Part shown: in pieces, positions 17,637 to 26,205 of the stretch
How positions within the stretch are numbered: position 1 is the stretch's first letter
How the letters are laid out: every line of letters begins with the position of its first letter
Assembly (NCBI RefSeq): GCF_018327685.1
Contig: NZ_BNEL01000001.1
Coordinates: forward strand, 4,836,001 to 4,900,000
Length of the DNA stretch: 64,000 nt
Source of the DNA: Streptomyces sp. TS71-3
Lineage (GTDB): Bacteria > Actinomycetota > Actinomycetes > Streptomycetales > Streptomycetaceae
Direction: 5' to 3'
Notes under the pieces: generated by a model
What the model was told of the DNA's origin: nothing
Database searches by the model: none
Seen by the model: the letters and a program-made list of their open reading frames with translations, nothing else
Translations under genes and position numbers: made by a program

Positions 17637-18971
17637 TCAGACGGCGGGCACGACGGCGAACGGGGAACCGGCGAGCACGCGGTCCCGAGAGGAGCATGCG
17701 CGGTCGTGGAGGGCGCGCGTGTCCTGTCCCAGCAGACGGCCCTCTGCCTTGACGACCCGACCCGCGACGAGCACTGTGTCGACGTTGTCACCGGCCGCGA
17801 GAGTGACCGCCGCCGGTAGGTTGTTGACGGGGCCGAGGTTCGGCAGGTCCACCCGCAGCAACACGATGTCGGCCTGCTTGCCGGGTGTCAGGGAGCCGAT
17901 CCGGTCCTCCAGGCCGAGCGTGCGGGCGCCCTCGATGGTGGCCATGCGCACCACGTCGGCCGTCGTGGGCACCAGCTCGGTGATCCGCTCCCCGCGGTCG
18001 AGGGCCCGCTGGTTGCGCAGCCCTCGCTCGGCCTCCAGGGTGCCGCGCATCTCGGCGAACATGCTGCCGCCGACCGCACTGACCACGTCGATGCTCAGGC
18101 TCGGTCCGATGCCGGCCGCAAGCAGGCGTCCGGTGGCCGGGTAGCCGTGCCCCATCTGCATCTCCACCCGCGGCGAGACCGACACATGGCCGCCGGACCG
18201 GGCGATGCGGCGCAACTCGTCGTCCGTGCAGGTGGAGCAGTGTACGTGGATGAGGTCGGGCCCGAGCAGCCCGGCCTCGTCCATCCGGGTCACCGCCCGT
18301 ACCGCGCCGAGCGCGCCGGCACCCACGTGCAGCGAGGTGCGGACGCCCAGGCGGCGGGCGAGCGCGATGTCCGCCGCGGTCTGCTCCAGCGAGGAGAACT
18401 CCGGCCCGAGGCTCGCCAGCGCGAGGGTGAGCAGTCGGTCCGGGGTCGCGAAGTACGTCGCGGCGACCCGCTCGACGTCCTGCTCGTACCAGGTGTTCAC
18501 GGGCGAACTGGGGGAACCGTAACCGAAGACGGCACGGATTCCGGCGTCCGTCAGGGCCTGCACGGCCGCGTCCGCGTGCTCCGGGGTGTTCATGATGTGT
18601 GACCAGTCCATCACCGTGGTCACCCCGCCGCCCAGCGCTTCGAGCGCGCCGAGCAGGTTGCCGATGTGGACGTCCTCCGCGGAGAAACGAGGACCGATCA
18701 GGCCCAGCATCCGTTCCGCGTATTGTTCCAGTGTCCAGTCGGCGGCGATCTGGTGCAGTGACGACTGCCATAGATGCCGGTGGCTGTCCACCAGGCCAGG
18801 CATCACGATCATGTCCGAGGCATCGATCAGCCGCGCGCCGTCAGCTCGCAGGTCCTTCCCGACGGCGGAGATGCGGCCGTCCTCCACAAGGACGTCGCCG
18901 GTGTCGATGTCGCCGAGGTGTGGATCGACGGTCATGACGGTGCCGCCGCGGATCAGAAGGGTGTCACTCAT
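17637..18971 (-). CDS. Metal-dependent amidohydrolase, ATZ/TRZ group (copy B)
   Basis: A 444-residue paralogue of the amidohydrolase at 13207-14607. The same ligands are visible: H64 and H66 in VDSHRH, His in LHVGAGALG, His in VHCSTCTDDEL and Asp in LSIDVVS, plus the GSLTPGKQADIVLLR tail. ATG 18971 (MSDTLL) is preferred because homology begins there; upstream in-frame codons encode no conserved sequence. The GAAGG ribosome site is weak. It is the last gene of the minus-strand operon driven from about 24.7 kb. A substrate related to that of copy A, with different specificity, is likely (inference). Confidence 0.88.
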   Translation of the reverse strand: MSDTLLIRGGTVMTVDPHLGDIDTGDVLVEDGRISAVGKDLRADGARLIDASDMIVMPGLVDSHRHLWQSSLHQIAADWTLEQYAERMLGLIGPRFSAEDVHIGNLLGALEALGGGVTTVMDWSHIMNTPEHADAAVQALTDAGIRAVFGYGSPSSPVNTWYEQDVERVAATYFATPDRLLTLALASLGPEFSSLEQTAADIALARRLGVRTSLHVGAGALGAVRAVTRMDEAGLLGPDLIHVHCSTCTDDELRRIARSGGHVSVSPRVEMQMGHGYPATGRLLAAGIGPSLSIDVVSAVGGSMFAEMRGTLEAERGLRNQRALDRGERITELVPTTADVVRMATIEGARTLGLEDRIGSLTPGKQADIVLLRVDLPNLGPVNNLPAAVTLAAGDNVDTVLVAGRVVKAEGRLLGQDTRALHDRACSSRDRVLAGSPFAVVPAV

Positions 18972-19026
18972 TTCGTAGCCTTCGCATCTCGATTGGTCGG
19001 CCGAAGGGTCGTGCGCCCGACGGAGG

Positions 19027-20670
19027 TCAGGCGTCGAAGGGGCCGGTGGCGTGCACGGGCTTGCCACCCACGAGGGTCAGCAGTGATGTGATGCCGGCGA
19101 TCTCCCCGGCGGGTACGGAGAAGTAGTCGTCGCTCAGGACTGCCAGGTCGGCGCGTGCGCCCGGGGCCAGGTGCCCGCGGTCGGCCTCCTCGAAGGAGAA
19201 CCAGGCGTTACCGCGCGTATACAGTTCCAGCGCCTTCGCCCGGGTCAGCCGGTGGTGCGGCGCCCGCCGGGTACTCCCGTCCAGGGAACGGCCCTCGTGC
19301 AGCCACCACAGCGCGAGCCAGGGGTTGTGTGAGGACGCCCGCGAAGCGTCGGTCCCGGCACCGAGCGGGATGCCGGCCGCCAGCAGATCGCCCAGCGGAG
19401 GCACGTTCGCCATCGCGTCGCTGCCCCACCGCTCCGCGCTGGCCGCCGCCTTGAAGACCTGGTGGTCGTCGGCGATCACCCCGGCCCCTAGGGTGGCCAG
19501 TCGGTGGAGGTTGCGAGAGCTGATGGTGTCGGCATGGGCGAGGGAGAAGCGCATGTCCCGGATCGGGATGTCCCGGTCGACCTCCTCCCAGACGTCGAGG
19601 ATCCGGCCGATCGTCGTGTCAAGGACTGCGTGAATGTGCATGGGCCAGCCCCGTTCGGCCACGCGCCGGGTGATGGCCGACAACTCCGCGTGGGCTGTGC
19701 GGTCCAGTTCGAAGGGCTCCAGCCCCTCGAAGTCGTGGCAGCCGTAGTGCACGACCTCCCCGATGCCGGTCATACGCACCATGGCGTCGCCGAACCCCGC
19801 CTGCGTGTGCCGTAGCCACCCCTCCAACTGGGCGATCTCCTGTCCGGCGTCCACCGCTGAGGCGAACAGCCGGAAACGGGCGGTCAACTCCTCTGCCCGC
19901 CACAGGTCGAACAGCGTGTCGTAGCGCTCGGGCGCCATGCCGAACCCGCCGGGGTCGAGGACGCCGGTCAGGCCCAGGGCGTTGAGGTCCGCGAGCATCG
20001 CGCGGGTGGATGCCCGCCGGGCCTCCGGGCTCGGGTCCGGCATCGCGGCCAGGACACGGTTGAACGCCCCCATGCCCCGAATCACACCGGTCGCGCGGCC
20101 GGTGGCGGGATCGCGTTCGACCGCCCCACCGGGGAGATTCTCGGCCCAGTCGTCCAGGCCCACGGCGTCCGCTGCCGTGCTGTTGAGGACTGCCAGGTCG
20201 TACAGCGCCTGCACGTAAACCGGCCGGTCGGGCGCGACGGCGTCGAGTTCCGCGCGGCTCGGTGAGCGCCGCTCGGCGAACTGAGTGGGGTGCCAGCCCC
20301 CGATGACGCGGATCCAGGTGCCGGGCGCGGAGGCGCGGGTGGCGTCGCGGATGGCGGAAAGGGCTTCGTCCAGCGTTTTGACCCCGGACCAGTGGAGTTC
20401 GTCCGCCCACGTGGCACCAGCTCGTACCGCGTGCGCGTGACCGTCGATGAGGCCCGGGACGACCCGGTGCCGGCGCAGATCAATGACCTCGGTGCCCGGC
20501 CCGGCCAGGGCAAGGACGTCGTGATCGGTGCCGAGGGCGGCCACTCGGCCGCGCGAGACGGCGAGCGCCTGGTGCCCGCCCGGGCCATGGCATTCCCCGT
20601 GGCCCGACCAGACGCTTCCGTTGACATAAAGGGTGTCCGGGGCCTGATGGGCAAGCCGACTCAGCTGCAT
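19027..20670 (-). CDS. YtcJ-like amidohydrolase (exoenzyme/N-substituted formamide deformylase type)
   Basis: A 547-residue protein of the YtcJ/amidohydrolase_3 family. Visible are the metal motif GLIDGHAH near residue 75, a late HIHAVLD, SLAHAD and the GAGTDASRAS segment, with ALELYTRGNAW and GHLAPGARADLAVL near the C-terminus. Known members include N-substituted formamide deformylase, so an amide or formamide bond is the likely target. It differs clearly from the two ATZ/TRZ-type paralogues nearby. ATG 20670 has GAAAGGA just upstream. It lies 172 bp downstream of the aldehyde dehydrogenase gene with a strong hairpin between, so it may be only partly co-transcribed. Confidence 0.88.
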   Translation of the reverse strand: MQLSRLAHQAPDTLYVNGSVWSGHGECHGPGGHQALAVSRGRVAALGTDHDVLALAGPGTEVIDLRRHRVVPGLIDGHAHAVRAGATWADELHWSGVKTLDEALSAIRDATRASAPGTWIRVIGGWHPTQFAERRSPSRAELDAVAPDRPVYVQALYDLAVLNSTAADAVGLDDWAENLPGGAVERDPATGRATGVIRGMGAFNRVLAAMPDPSPEARRASTRAMLADLNALGLTGVLDPGGFGMAPERYDTLFDLWRAEELTARFRLFASAVDAGQEIAQLEGWLRHTQAGFGDAMVRMTGIGEVVHYGCHDFEGLEPFELDRTAHAELSAITRRVAERGWPMHIHAVLDTTIGRILDVWEEVDRDIPIRDMRFSLAHADTISSRNLHRLATLGAGVIADDHQVFKAAASAERWGSDAMANVPPLGDLLAAGIPLGAGTDASRASSHNPWLALWWLHEGRSLDGSTRRAPHHRLTRAKALELYTRGNAWFSFEEADRGHLAPGARADLAVLSDDYFSVPAGEIAGITSLLTLVGGKPVHATGPFDA

Positions 20671-20743
20671 TGCAAGGGTCCTTTCGTCGGCACATCGGCG
20701 TCCGACGGGTGGGGAGGGACGGTCTGGGTGGAGTCGTGGACGA

Positions 20744-20775
20744 GGGGCCGCGGCTCCGTGAGGCGCCGCGGCCCC
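20744..20775 (-). terminator. Strong hairpin downstream of aldehyde dehydrogenase B
   Basis: GGGGCCGCGG (20744-20753) pairs perfectly with CCGCGGCCCC (20766-20775), a 10-bp stem with a 12-nt loop in the gap after the ALDH gene. It could terminate or attenuate transcription before the YtcJ-like gene. Confidence 0.6.
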
Positions 20776-20842
20776 CGAGCCCCGGAAGGGACGGTGGGGA
20801 GGCCCGTCATGTTCCGAGGCAGTTCCGAGGCGGCCGGAAGGG

Positions 20843-22318
20843 CTACCAGTTCAGGGCCGTGTACTGGGACTCGGTGTAGTCCAGCAGCCCTTCGTGGCCG
20901 CCCTCACGGCCTATGCCGCTCTGCCGGGTGCCCCCGAAGGGGGCCGCGGGATCGGACACGACACCCCGGTTGAGGCCGACCATGCCGGAGTCAAGGCGTT
21001 CTCCGACGCGTAGGCCGCGTGCGAGGTCGGAGGTGTACACGTAGGAGACCAGGCCGTACTCGGTGGCGTTGGCCAGGCGGATCGCCTCGTCTTCGGTGTC
21101 GAACGCGACGATCGGTGCCACGGGGCCGAATATCTCCTCGCGCAGGATGGATGCGTCGTGCGGAACGTCGGACAGCACCGTGGGCGGATAATAGTGGCCG
21201 ACGCCCTGCGGAAGGATGCCGCCGGTGACGAGCGTCGCCCCTGCCCGCACCGAATCATCGACGAGTTGGGCGACCTTGTCGCGGCTTTCGGCGTTGACGA
21301 GGGGGCCGAGGCGGACACCGTCCTCCAGGCCGGGCCCGGTGCGCAGCGCCGCCATGGCGTCGGCGAGGCGGCGGGTGAACTCCGCCGCGATCGGGCGCTC
21401 GGCGTAGAAGCGGTTCGCGGCGGTGCACGCCTCCCCGCCGTTGCGCATCTTGGCGACCATGGCGCCGGCCACCGCCTCGTCCAGATCGGCATCGGCGAAG
21501 ACGAGGAAGGGGGCGTTGCCGCCCAGTTCCATCGAGCAGTTGACCACCGTGCGGGAGGCTTCGGCCAGCAGGGTCCTGCCGACTTCGGTGGACCCGGTGA
21601 ACGACAGTTTACGCACTCTGGGGTCGTCCAGCATGGTGGAGACCACCGCTTTGGAGCGGCGTGAGGGCAGGACGTTGACGACCCCGTCCGGTACGCCCGC
21701 CTCCTCCAGGACAGCCGCGAGAGCGAGGGCGGTCAGCGGGGTGTCGCTGGCTGGCTTGAGGACGACGGTGCAGCCGGCCGCCAGCGCGGGGCCGATCTTG
21801 CGGGTGGCCATGGCCGCGGGGAAGTTCCAGGGTGTCACCAGCACGCAGACCCCGACGGGCTTGCGCAGCACGAGGATCCTGTTGGTGCCGGAGGGCGCGG
21901 TCTGCACGGTGCCGAGGACCCGTACCGCCTCTTCGGCGTACCAGCGGAAGAACTCGGCCGCATAAGCCACTTCGCCGCGGGCGTCGGCGAGGGTCTTACC
22001 GTTCTCCAGCACGATGAGTTCGGCGAAGTCCTCGGCCCTGGAGATGATCAGGTCGAAGGCCCTGCGCAGCACTTCGGCCCGCTCGCGGGGCGGGGTGGCC
22101 GCCCAGCCGGGCAGTGCGGCGTCGGCGGCTGCGACGGCGTCGAGTGCGTCCTGCGGGGTGGCGCCGGCGACGTGGGCCAGCGTGTCGCCGGTGGCAGGGT
22201 CAAGGACCTCGAAACGTTCGCCGTCCCCGGCAGGGCGCCAGCCACCGCCGACGAACAGGTCGGTGGGTATGGTCCCGGCTCTGGCTCGGGCCGGGGAACC
22301 CGGCGCGTGTGCGGTCAC
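20843..22318 (-). CDS. Succinate-semialdehyde dehydrogenase-like aldehyde dehydrogenase (copy B)
   Basis: A 491-residue NAD(P)-dependent ALDH, closest in motif style to GabD succinate-semialdehyde dehydrogenases: VTPWNFPAAMATRKIGPALA, general-base Glu in MELGGNAPFLVF, catalytic Cys in GGEACTAANRFY, and EEIFGPVAPIVAF. Full length. GTG 22318 follows CAGGAGG. It sits 63 bp after the M24 gene in the minus-strand operon, mirroring the M24-ALDH pair at 14667-17572. It would convert a semialdehyde made by the HIBADH-like or hydrolytic enzymes into an acid for central metabolism (inference). Confidence 0.9.
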   Translation of the reverse strand: MTAHAPGSPARARAGTIPTDLFVGGGWRPAGDGERFEVLDPATGDTLAHVAGATPQDALDAVAAADAALPGWAATPPRERAEVLRRAFDLIISRAEDFAELIVLENGKTLADARGEVAYAAEFFRWYAEEAVRVLGTVQTAPSGTNRILVLRKPVGVCVLVTPWNFPAAMATRKIGPALAAGCTVVLKPASDTPLTALALAAVLEEAGVPDGVVNVLPSRRSKAVVSTMLDDPRVRKLSFTGSTEVGRTLLAEASRTVVNCSMELGGNAPFLVFADADLDEAVAGAMVAKMRNGGEACTAANRFYAERPIAAEFTRRLADAMAALRTGPGLEDGVRLGPLVNAESRDKVAQLVDDSVRAGATLVTGGILPQGVGHYYPPTVLSDVPHDASILREEIFGPVAPIVAFDTEDEAIRLANATEYGLVSYVYTSDLARGLRVGERLDSGMVGLNRGVVSDPAAPFGGTRQSGIGREGGHEGLLDYTESQYTALNW

Positions 22319-22381
22319 AGTCTTGTCCTCCTGCTTGTGCGGGCCGTCGAGGGCCCGGGACCGGTGGGGTGGGCGAGATCA

Positions 22382-23641
22382 TCAGTAGCGATTGGCGACG
22401 AAGAGTTCCTGCGCGGGAAAGCGGGTGAGCACCTCGGCACCGGTCTCGGTGACAACGACCTCCTCCTCGATGCGGGCGGCGGAGAAGCCGTCGGACGCCG
22501 GGCAGTAGGTCTCAAGGGCGAAGACCATCCCCTGCTGGATCTCCACCGGGTCCTCAAGGCTGTTGAGGCGGCTGATGACGGGGCGTTCGTGCAGGCCGAG
22601 CCCGAGTCCGTGACCGAACTGGAGCCCGAAGGCGGCCATCTCGTTCGCGAAACCGAACTCGGTGGCGGCCGGCCACACCCGGGCGACCTGGTCGGTGCCG
22701 ATGCCGGGGCGGACGATCTCGATCGCGGCATCCATCCACTGGCGGGCCCGCGCGTAGGCGTCACGCTGGGAAGCGGTGGAGCTGCCCACGGCGAAGGTGC
22801 GGTAATAACAGGTGCGGTAGCCGTTGTAGGACTGGATGATGTCGAAGAACGCCTGGTCGCCGGGGCGGATGATGCGGTCGGAGAAGTTGTGCGGGTGCGG
22901 GTTGCACCGTTCGCCGGAAACCGCGTTGATCGCCTCGACCTGGTCGGAACCCATCTCGTACAGGCGCTTGTTGGCAAGCGCGACGATCTCGTTCTCGCGC
23001 ACGCCGGGTTTGAGGGCCTCGGTGATGTCCTGGTAGACCCCGTCGACCATGGCCGCGGCCATCGACAGCAGCGCGATCTCGTCCTCCGACTTGATCTGCC
23101 GGGCGTCCAGCATCAACTGCTGGGCGTCGACGACGCGCAGGCCCTGGCGCTCCATCTCGAACAGGAACGGGGGCTCGACGATGTCCACCCCGACCGGCAG
23201 CTCGGCCACCCCGGCATCCCGGAGCATGCCCTTGATCTCGGTGACCGCTGCGCGCATCAGCCCGGCGTCCGGGGAGATCGCCCCGCGCAGACCGAGCATC
23301 CCGGCCCGGGAATTCTCCGGCCGCAGCCAGGGCGCGTACATCTGGTGATGGCGGGCGGCGGAACCGAAGTCCCACAGCACCGGTTCTCCGCCGCGGGTCA
23401 GCAAGGCGTACCGCGTCATCTTGTCGCCGAGGGCGCCGCCGATCCAGGTCTGCGTGGAGTAGCGGATGTTGTAGAAGTCGAACAGCAGGAACGCCCCGCA
23501 CTCACTGGACTCCAGGACCGCGCGGGTACGGTCGAGGCGGTATGTGCGCAGGCGGTCGTAGTCGACGCGTCGCTCGTAGTCGACTGCGCTGTGGCCGTAT
23601 GCGGGGATGGGGCGGGCGGGGCGCGGTTCGTCGAGGTTCAT
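22382..23641 (-). CDS. M24 peptidase-fold enzyme, DddP/creatinase-like (copy B)
   Basis: A 419-residue paralogue of the protein at 14667-16028. The N-terminal creatinase-like domain shows FYNIRYST and PVLWDFGSAARHH; the C-terminal catalytic domain shows Asp in FFDIIQSYNGYR, His in FGHGLG, Glu in ALETYCP and Glu in RIEEEVVV. As in copy A the segment reads GYRTCYYRTF, so the usual second Asp ligand is missing. ATG 23641 has GAAGGA about 12 bp upstream. It lies between the HIBADH-like and ALDH genes. The shared substitution argues for a common specialised, non-peptidase activity. Confidence 0.85.
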   Translation of the reverse strand: MNLDEPRPARPIPAYGHSAVDYERRVDYDRLRTYRLDRTRAVLESSECGAFLLFDFYNIRYSTQTWIGGALGDKMTRYALLTRGGEPVLWDFGSAARHHQMYAPWLRPENSRAGMLGLRGAISPDAGLMRAAVTEIKGMLRDAGVAELPVGVDIVEPPFLFEMERQGLRVVDAQQLMLDARQIKSEDEIALLSMAAAMVDGVYQDITEALKPGVRENEIVALANKRLYEMGSDQVEAINAVSGERCNPHPHNFSDRIIRPGDQAFFDIIQSYNGYRTCYYRTFAVGSSTASQRDAYARARQWMDAAIEIVRPGIGTDQVARVWPAATEFGFANEMAAFGLQFGHGLGLGLHERPVISRLNSLEDPVEIQQGMVFALETYCPASDGFSAARIEEEVVVTETGAEVLTRFPAQELFVANRY

Positions 23642-23704
23642 GGCTGCGGGAACGTCCTTCGTGGCTGGGATGAACGGGCCTCGGAAAGCGGGGCAGCGGC
23701 CGGC

Positions 23705-24649
23705 TCAGGACGCGGAAAGACCGTCGTCCATGGAGGCGTCCTCGGCTTCGATGTCCAGCCCGGAGCGGCGGGCTTGTTCGAGAATCAAGGTGGCGAAGTC
23801 CTCGTCCACCTGGCCGGCACCGATGGCACCGGCCACGAGCTGCGCGGTGGCGGAGGCGACGGGCATCGGCACCTCCAGCTCCCGCGCGGCCTCAAGCCCG
23901 AGGTCGAAGTCCTTGCGTAGCAGCGGCATGGTGAACGTGGGCCGGAAGTCGAGGTTCACCAGCGCGGGCGACTTGTAGCGGGTGAAGACCGAGCCCATGA
24001 CGGAGTCGTTGAGGAACTCCAGGAACGCCGCCCGGCTCACTCCGCCCTTCTCGGCCAGGACCGTGATCTCCGCGAGGGACTGGGTGACCACGCCGAGGAA
24101 GACGTTGTGAGCGATCTTCACCAGCCGGGCGACCTCGCCCTGGCCGACGTAGGTGACCCCGCGCCCCAGCAGGCCGAGCAGGGGTTCGACCTGGTCGAAG
24201 ACCGGGCGCGGTCCTGAGACGGCCACGGTGAGCTTGCCGGCCGCGATGACCTTGGGGTTACCACTGACCGGCGCGGCGAGGAAGCCGGTACCCCGGTCGG
24301 CGGCGCGGGAGCGCACGAGAGCGGAGACCTGGGCGGAGACGGTGGAACTGTCGATCAGCACGCTGGGGGAGGCGTCGGGATCGGTGAGCACGCCGCCCTC
24401 ACCTGTGGTGACCGCCTCCAGGTCGGCGGACGCGGACACCATGATGAACACGACGTCGCGGTCGGCCAGCTCGCAGGGGCGGTCGACGACGGTGGCCCCC
24501 TGCCCGGCCAGCGGTTCCGCCTTGGCGCGGGTGCGGTTGTAGACCGCCACGTCGTGCCCGGCCGCCAGGAGCCGTGCGGCGAGTTGGTATCCCATCCGGC
24601 CGGTGCCGATCCAGCCGATGCGGGGACGGTCCAGTGTGGTGTAGGTCAT
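23705..24649 (-). CDS. 3-hydroxyisobutyrate dehydrogenase-like oxidoreductase (copy B)
   Basis: A 314-residue beta-hydroxyacid dehydrogenase: Rossmann motif GWIGTGRMGYQLAARLL near residue 11, substrate segment APVSGNPKVIAAGKL, catalytic Lys in RLVKIAHNVFLG. Paralogue of 11151-12056. ATG 24649 (MTYTTL) is chosen because AAGGAAAG lies directly upstream; more upstream in-frame ATGs run into the operator. It is the first gene of the minus-strand operon, divergent from a LacI regulator, with a perfect palindrome 32 bp upstream of its start. Confidence 0.9.
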   Translation of the reverse strand: MTYTTLDRPRIGWIGTGRMGYQLAARLLAAGHDVAVYNRTRAKAEPLAGQGATVVDRPCELADRDVVFIMVSASADLEAVTTGEGGVLTDPDASPSVLIDSSTVSAQVSALVRSRAADRGTGFLAAPVSGNPKVIAAGKLTVAVSGPRPVFDQVEPLLGLLGRGVTYVGQGEVARLVKIAHNVFLGVVTQSLAEITVLAEKGGVSRAAFLEFLNDSVMGSVFTRYKSPALVNLDFRPTFTMPLLRKDFDLGLEAARELEVPMPVASATAQLVAGAIGAGQVDEDFATLILEQARRSGLDIEAEDASMDDGLSAS

Positions 24650-24680
24650 CGTTCTTTCCTTGATCATGGCAGGTTGATGG

Positions 24681-24694
24681 TGCAATCGATTGCA
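24681..24694. promoter_or_regulatory. LacI-type operator, perfect 14-bp palindrome
   Basis: TGCAATCGATTGCA is a perfect palindrome 32 bp upstream of the HIBADH-like start, in an AT-rich gap. It is a likely binding site for the LacI protein encoded at 24898. Confidence 0.7.
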
Positions 24695-24798
24695 TAAATT
24701 CGTAAGCGGATCGTCCGCATGGAAAAATATTTAAGCCCGAATGTGAGAGATTTAGTGACGCAGCGTAAAACTTCGGCCGGATGAGTGAAGTTCTCCTC

Positions 24799-24812
24799 TG
24801 CAACCGATCGCA
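24799..24812. promoter_or_regulatory. Second LacI-type operator, imperfect
   Basis: TGCAACCGATCGCA matches the palindrome at 24681 in 11 of 14 positions and lies between the divergent genes. Confidence 0.5.
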
Positions 24813-24850
24813 TCAGCTTGTCTCGGAGGTGCAGGCGTGTCAAGGCCCAC

Positions 24851-24891
24851 TGCAATCGGTTGTTGTCTTCGTCGCCAGGACTGCCTAGACT
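24851..24891 (+). promoter_or_regulatory. Promoter of the LacI gene with overlapping operator; leaderless start
   Basis: -35 TTGTCT (24863-24868), a 17-bp spacer and -10 TAGACT (24886-24891) place transcription start at or next to GTG 24898, implying a leaderless mRNA, which fits the absence of a ribosome site. A third operator copy, TGCAATCGGTTGTT (24851-24864), touches the -35 box, consistent with autorepression. Confidence 0.55.
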
Positions 24892-24897
24892 CTCGGG

Positions 24898-25941
24898 GTG
24901 AGCAGACGCCCGACCATGTCCGATGTGGCGCGACTCGCGGGAGTCCACAAGGCGACGGCCTCCCGTGCGCTGAATCCGAGCACGAGCGGCATGGTGAACG
25001 CCGACACCGCGCAACGTGTCCGCGCCGCTGCCGCCGATCTGGGGTTCACCCCGAACACGGCGGCACGCAGCCTGCGAACCAACCGCTCCTTCACCGTCGG
25101 CGTCCTGCTCCCAGACCTCACCAACCCGCTCTTCCCGCCGGTCGTGCGCGGTATAGAGGACGTGCTCACCGCCGCCGGGTACACCGCGCTGCTGGCCAAC
25201 ACCGACAATGACCCGGCCAAGGAGCGCACCCGGTTCGACGCGCTGCGGGGCCGCCAGGTCGACGGTTTCATCGTGGGTACCGCGCGGCGCGAGCACCCGC
25301 TGTTGGAGGAGGCCCACGCTGCCGGGGTGTCGGTGGTCCTGGTGAACCGCACGACGGACCGCCGGCTCCACCCCTGGGTCTCCGGTGACGACGCCGACGG
25401 CGTGCGCCTTGCCGTCGAACACCTGACCGGGCTTGGGCACCGCACCCTGGCCCACCTGGCCGGCCCGCAGACGATGTCCACCAGCGCCACCAGGGAGCGG
25501 GCATTCAGGGAGGCGATGCATGCCGCGGGACTGCCCCCGCTGCGGGCTCCGGTGGTGGCCGCCGACGCCTACACCGCACAGGCCGGGGAACGTGCCGCCC
25601 ATGCACTGTTCGACAGGCACCCCGGTGTCACGGCGATATGCGCCGGCAACGACCTCATCGCCCTTGGGGCGCTGCGCGCCATGCGGCGCCGCGGCATGGA
25701 CTGTCCGGGAGACGTCTCCCTCGTTGGATTCAACGACATGCGCTTCGCCGACGAGTTTCAGCCGCCGCTGACCACAGTCCGAGTCCCGCACCACGCACTT
25801 GGTGCGGAGGCCGCCCGGTTGCTTCTCGCCGGCTTGGAGGCTGCGGACGGAGCCGACTCGCCGCCGGTGCTGCCCAAGACCGTCCTGCTGCCGGTGCGGC
25901 TGATCGTCCGAGCCTCGACCGCGGCTCCTGGCGACGTGTGA
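24898..25941 (+). CDS. LacI-family transcriptional regulator
   Basis: A 347-residue repressor-type protein: N-terminal HTH (MSDVARLAGVHKATASRAL, residues ~7-25), hinge helix NTAARSLRTN, and a Peripla_BP ligand domain (FTVGVLLPDLTNPLF; HLTGLGHRTLAHLAGP; ICAGNDLIALGALRAMRRRG). Full length. GTG 24898 has no ribosome site but sits about 7 bp after a -10 box, so it is probably translated from a leaderless mRNA. Three related palindromes between it and the divergent operon suggest it controls that operon and itself. The ligand is presumably the island's substrate or an intermediate. Confidence 0.92.
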   Translation: MSRRPTMSDVARLAGVHKATASRALNPSTSGMVNADTAQRVRAAAADLGFTPNTAARSLRTNRSFTVGVLLPDLTNPLFPPVVRGIEDVLTAAGYTALLANTDNDPAKERTRFDALRGRQVDGFIVGTARREHPLLEEAHAAGVSVVLVNRTTDRRLHPWVSGDDADGVRLAVEHLTGLGHRTLAHLAGPQTMSTSATRERAFREAMHAAGLPPLRAPVVAADAYTAQAGERAAHALFDRHPGVTAICAGNDLIALGALRAMRRRGMDCPGDVSLVGFNDMRFADEFQPPLTTVRVPHHALGAEAARLLLAGLEAADGADSPPVLPKTVLLPVRLIVRASTAAPGDV

Positions 25942-25942
25942 C

Positions 25943-26080
25943 GCTATCGGCGTACCCGTCTACAGCCCGCTGGGGAGCGGGCTGTAGACCGGCCGCTTTG
26001 ACGAGAACACCACGTTCGCCGACGACGACTGGCGCAGCAGGGCCAGCGCCTTCACCGGTGACAGCCTGAGGCGCAGACGC
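25943..26080 (+). pseudogene. Aldo/keto reductase remnant with in-frame stop
   Basis: The frame starting near 25946 reads IGVPVYSPLGSGL, then TAG at 25985-25987, then TGRFDENTTFADDDWRS and SAFTGDSL. This is the well-known AKR segment (YSPLG.G, then the FDENTTF...DWR loop). Only ~45 residues of a ~330-residue family remain, with no start, so it is a relic. The stop falls inside the perfect hairpin at 25958-25989. Confidence 0.7.
25958..25989 (+). terminator. Perfect 14-bp hairpin after the LacI gene
   Basis: GTCTACAGCCCGCT (25958-25971), loop GGGG, then its exact complement (25976-25989), starting 17 bp after the LacI stop. It is a strong terminator candidate, embedded in the aldo/keto reductase relic. 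Confidence 0.7.
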
Positions 26081-26205
26081 CGGCGAGGAGTCGACTCCGA
26101 CCGCTGCGAGGGTCGGGCCACGTACCGCGATGCGCGGTCCGCATGGGAACGTCCACCGGCGGGTAGGGGCCGCCCCGGCCGACGCCGCCTTTGAGGGGTC
26201 GCCCG

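Noticed and set aside
22172..23920. 582-codon plus-strand frame opposite ALDH/M24/HIBADH genes
   Set aside because: It is an antisense shadow caused by high GC; the minus-strand genes carry all motifs.
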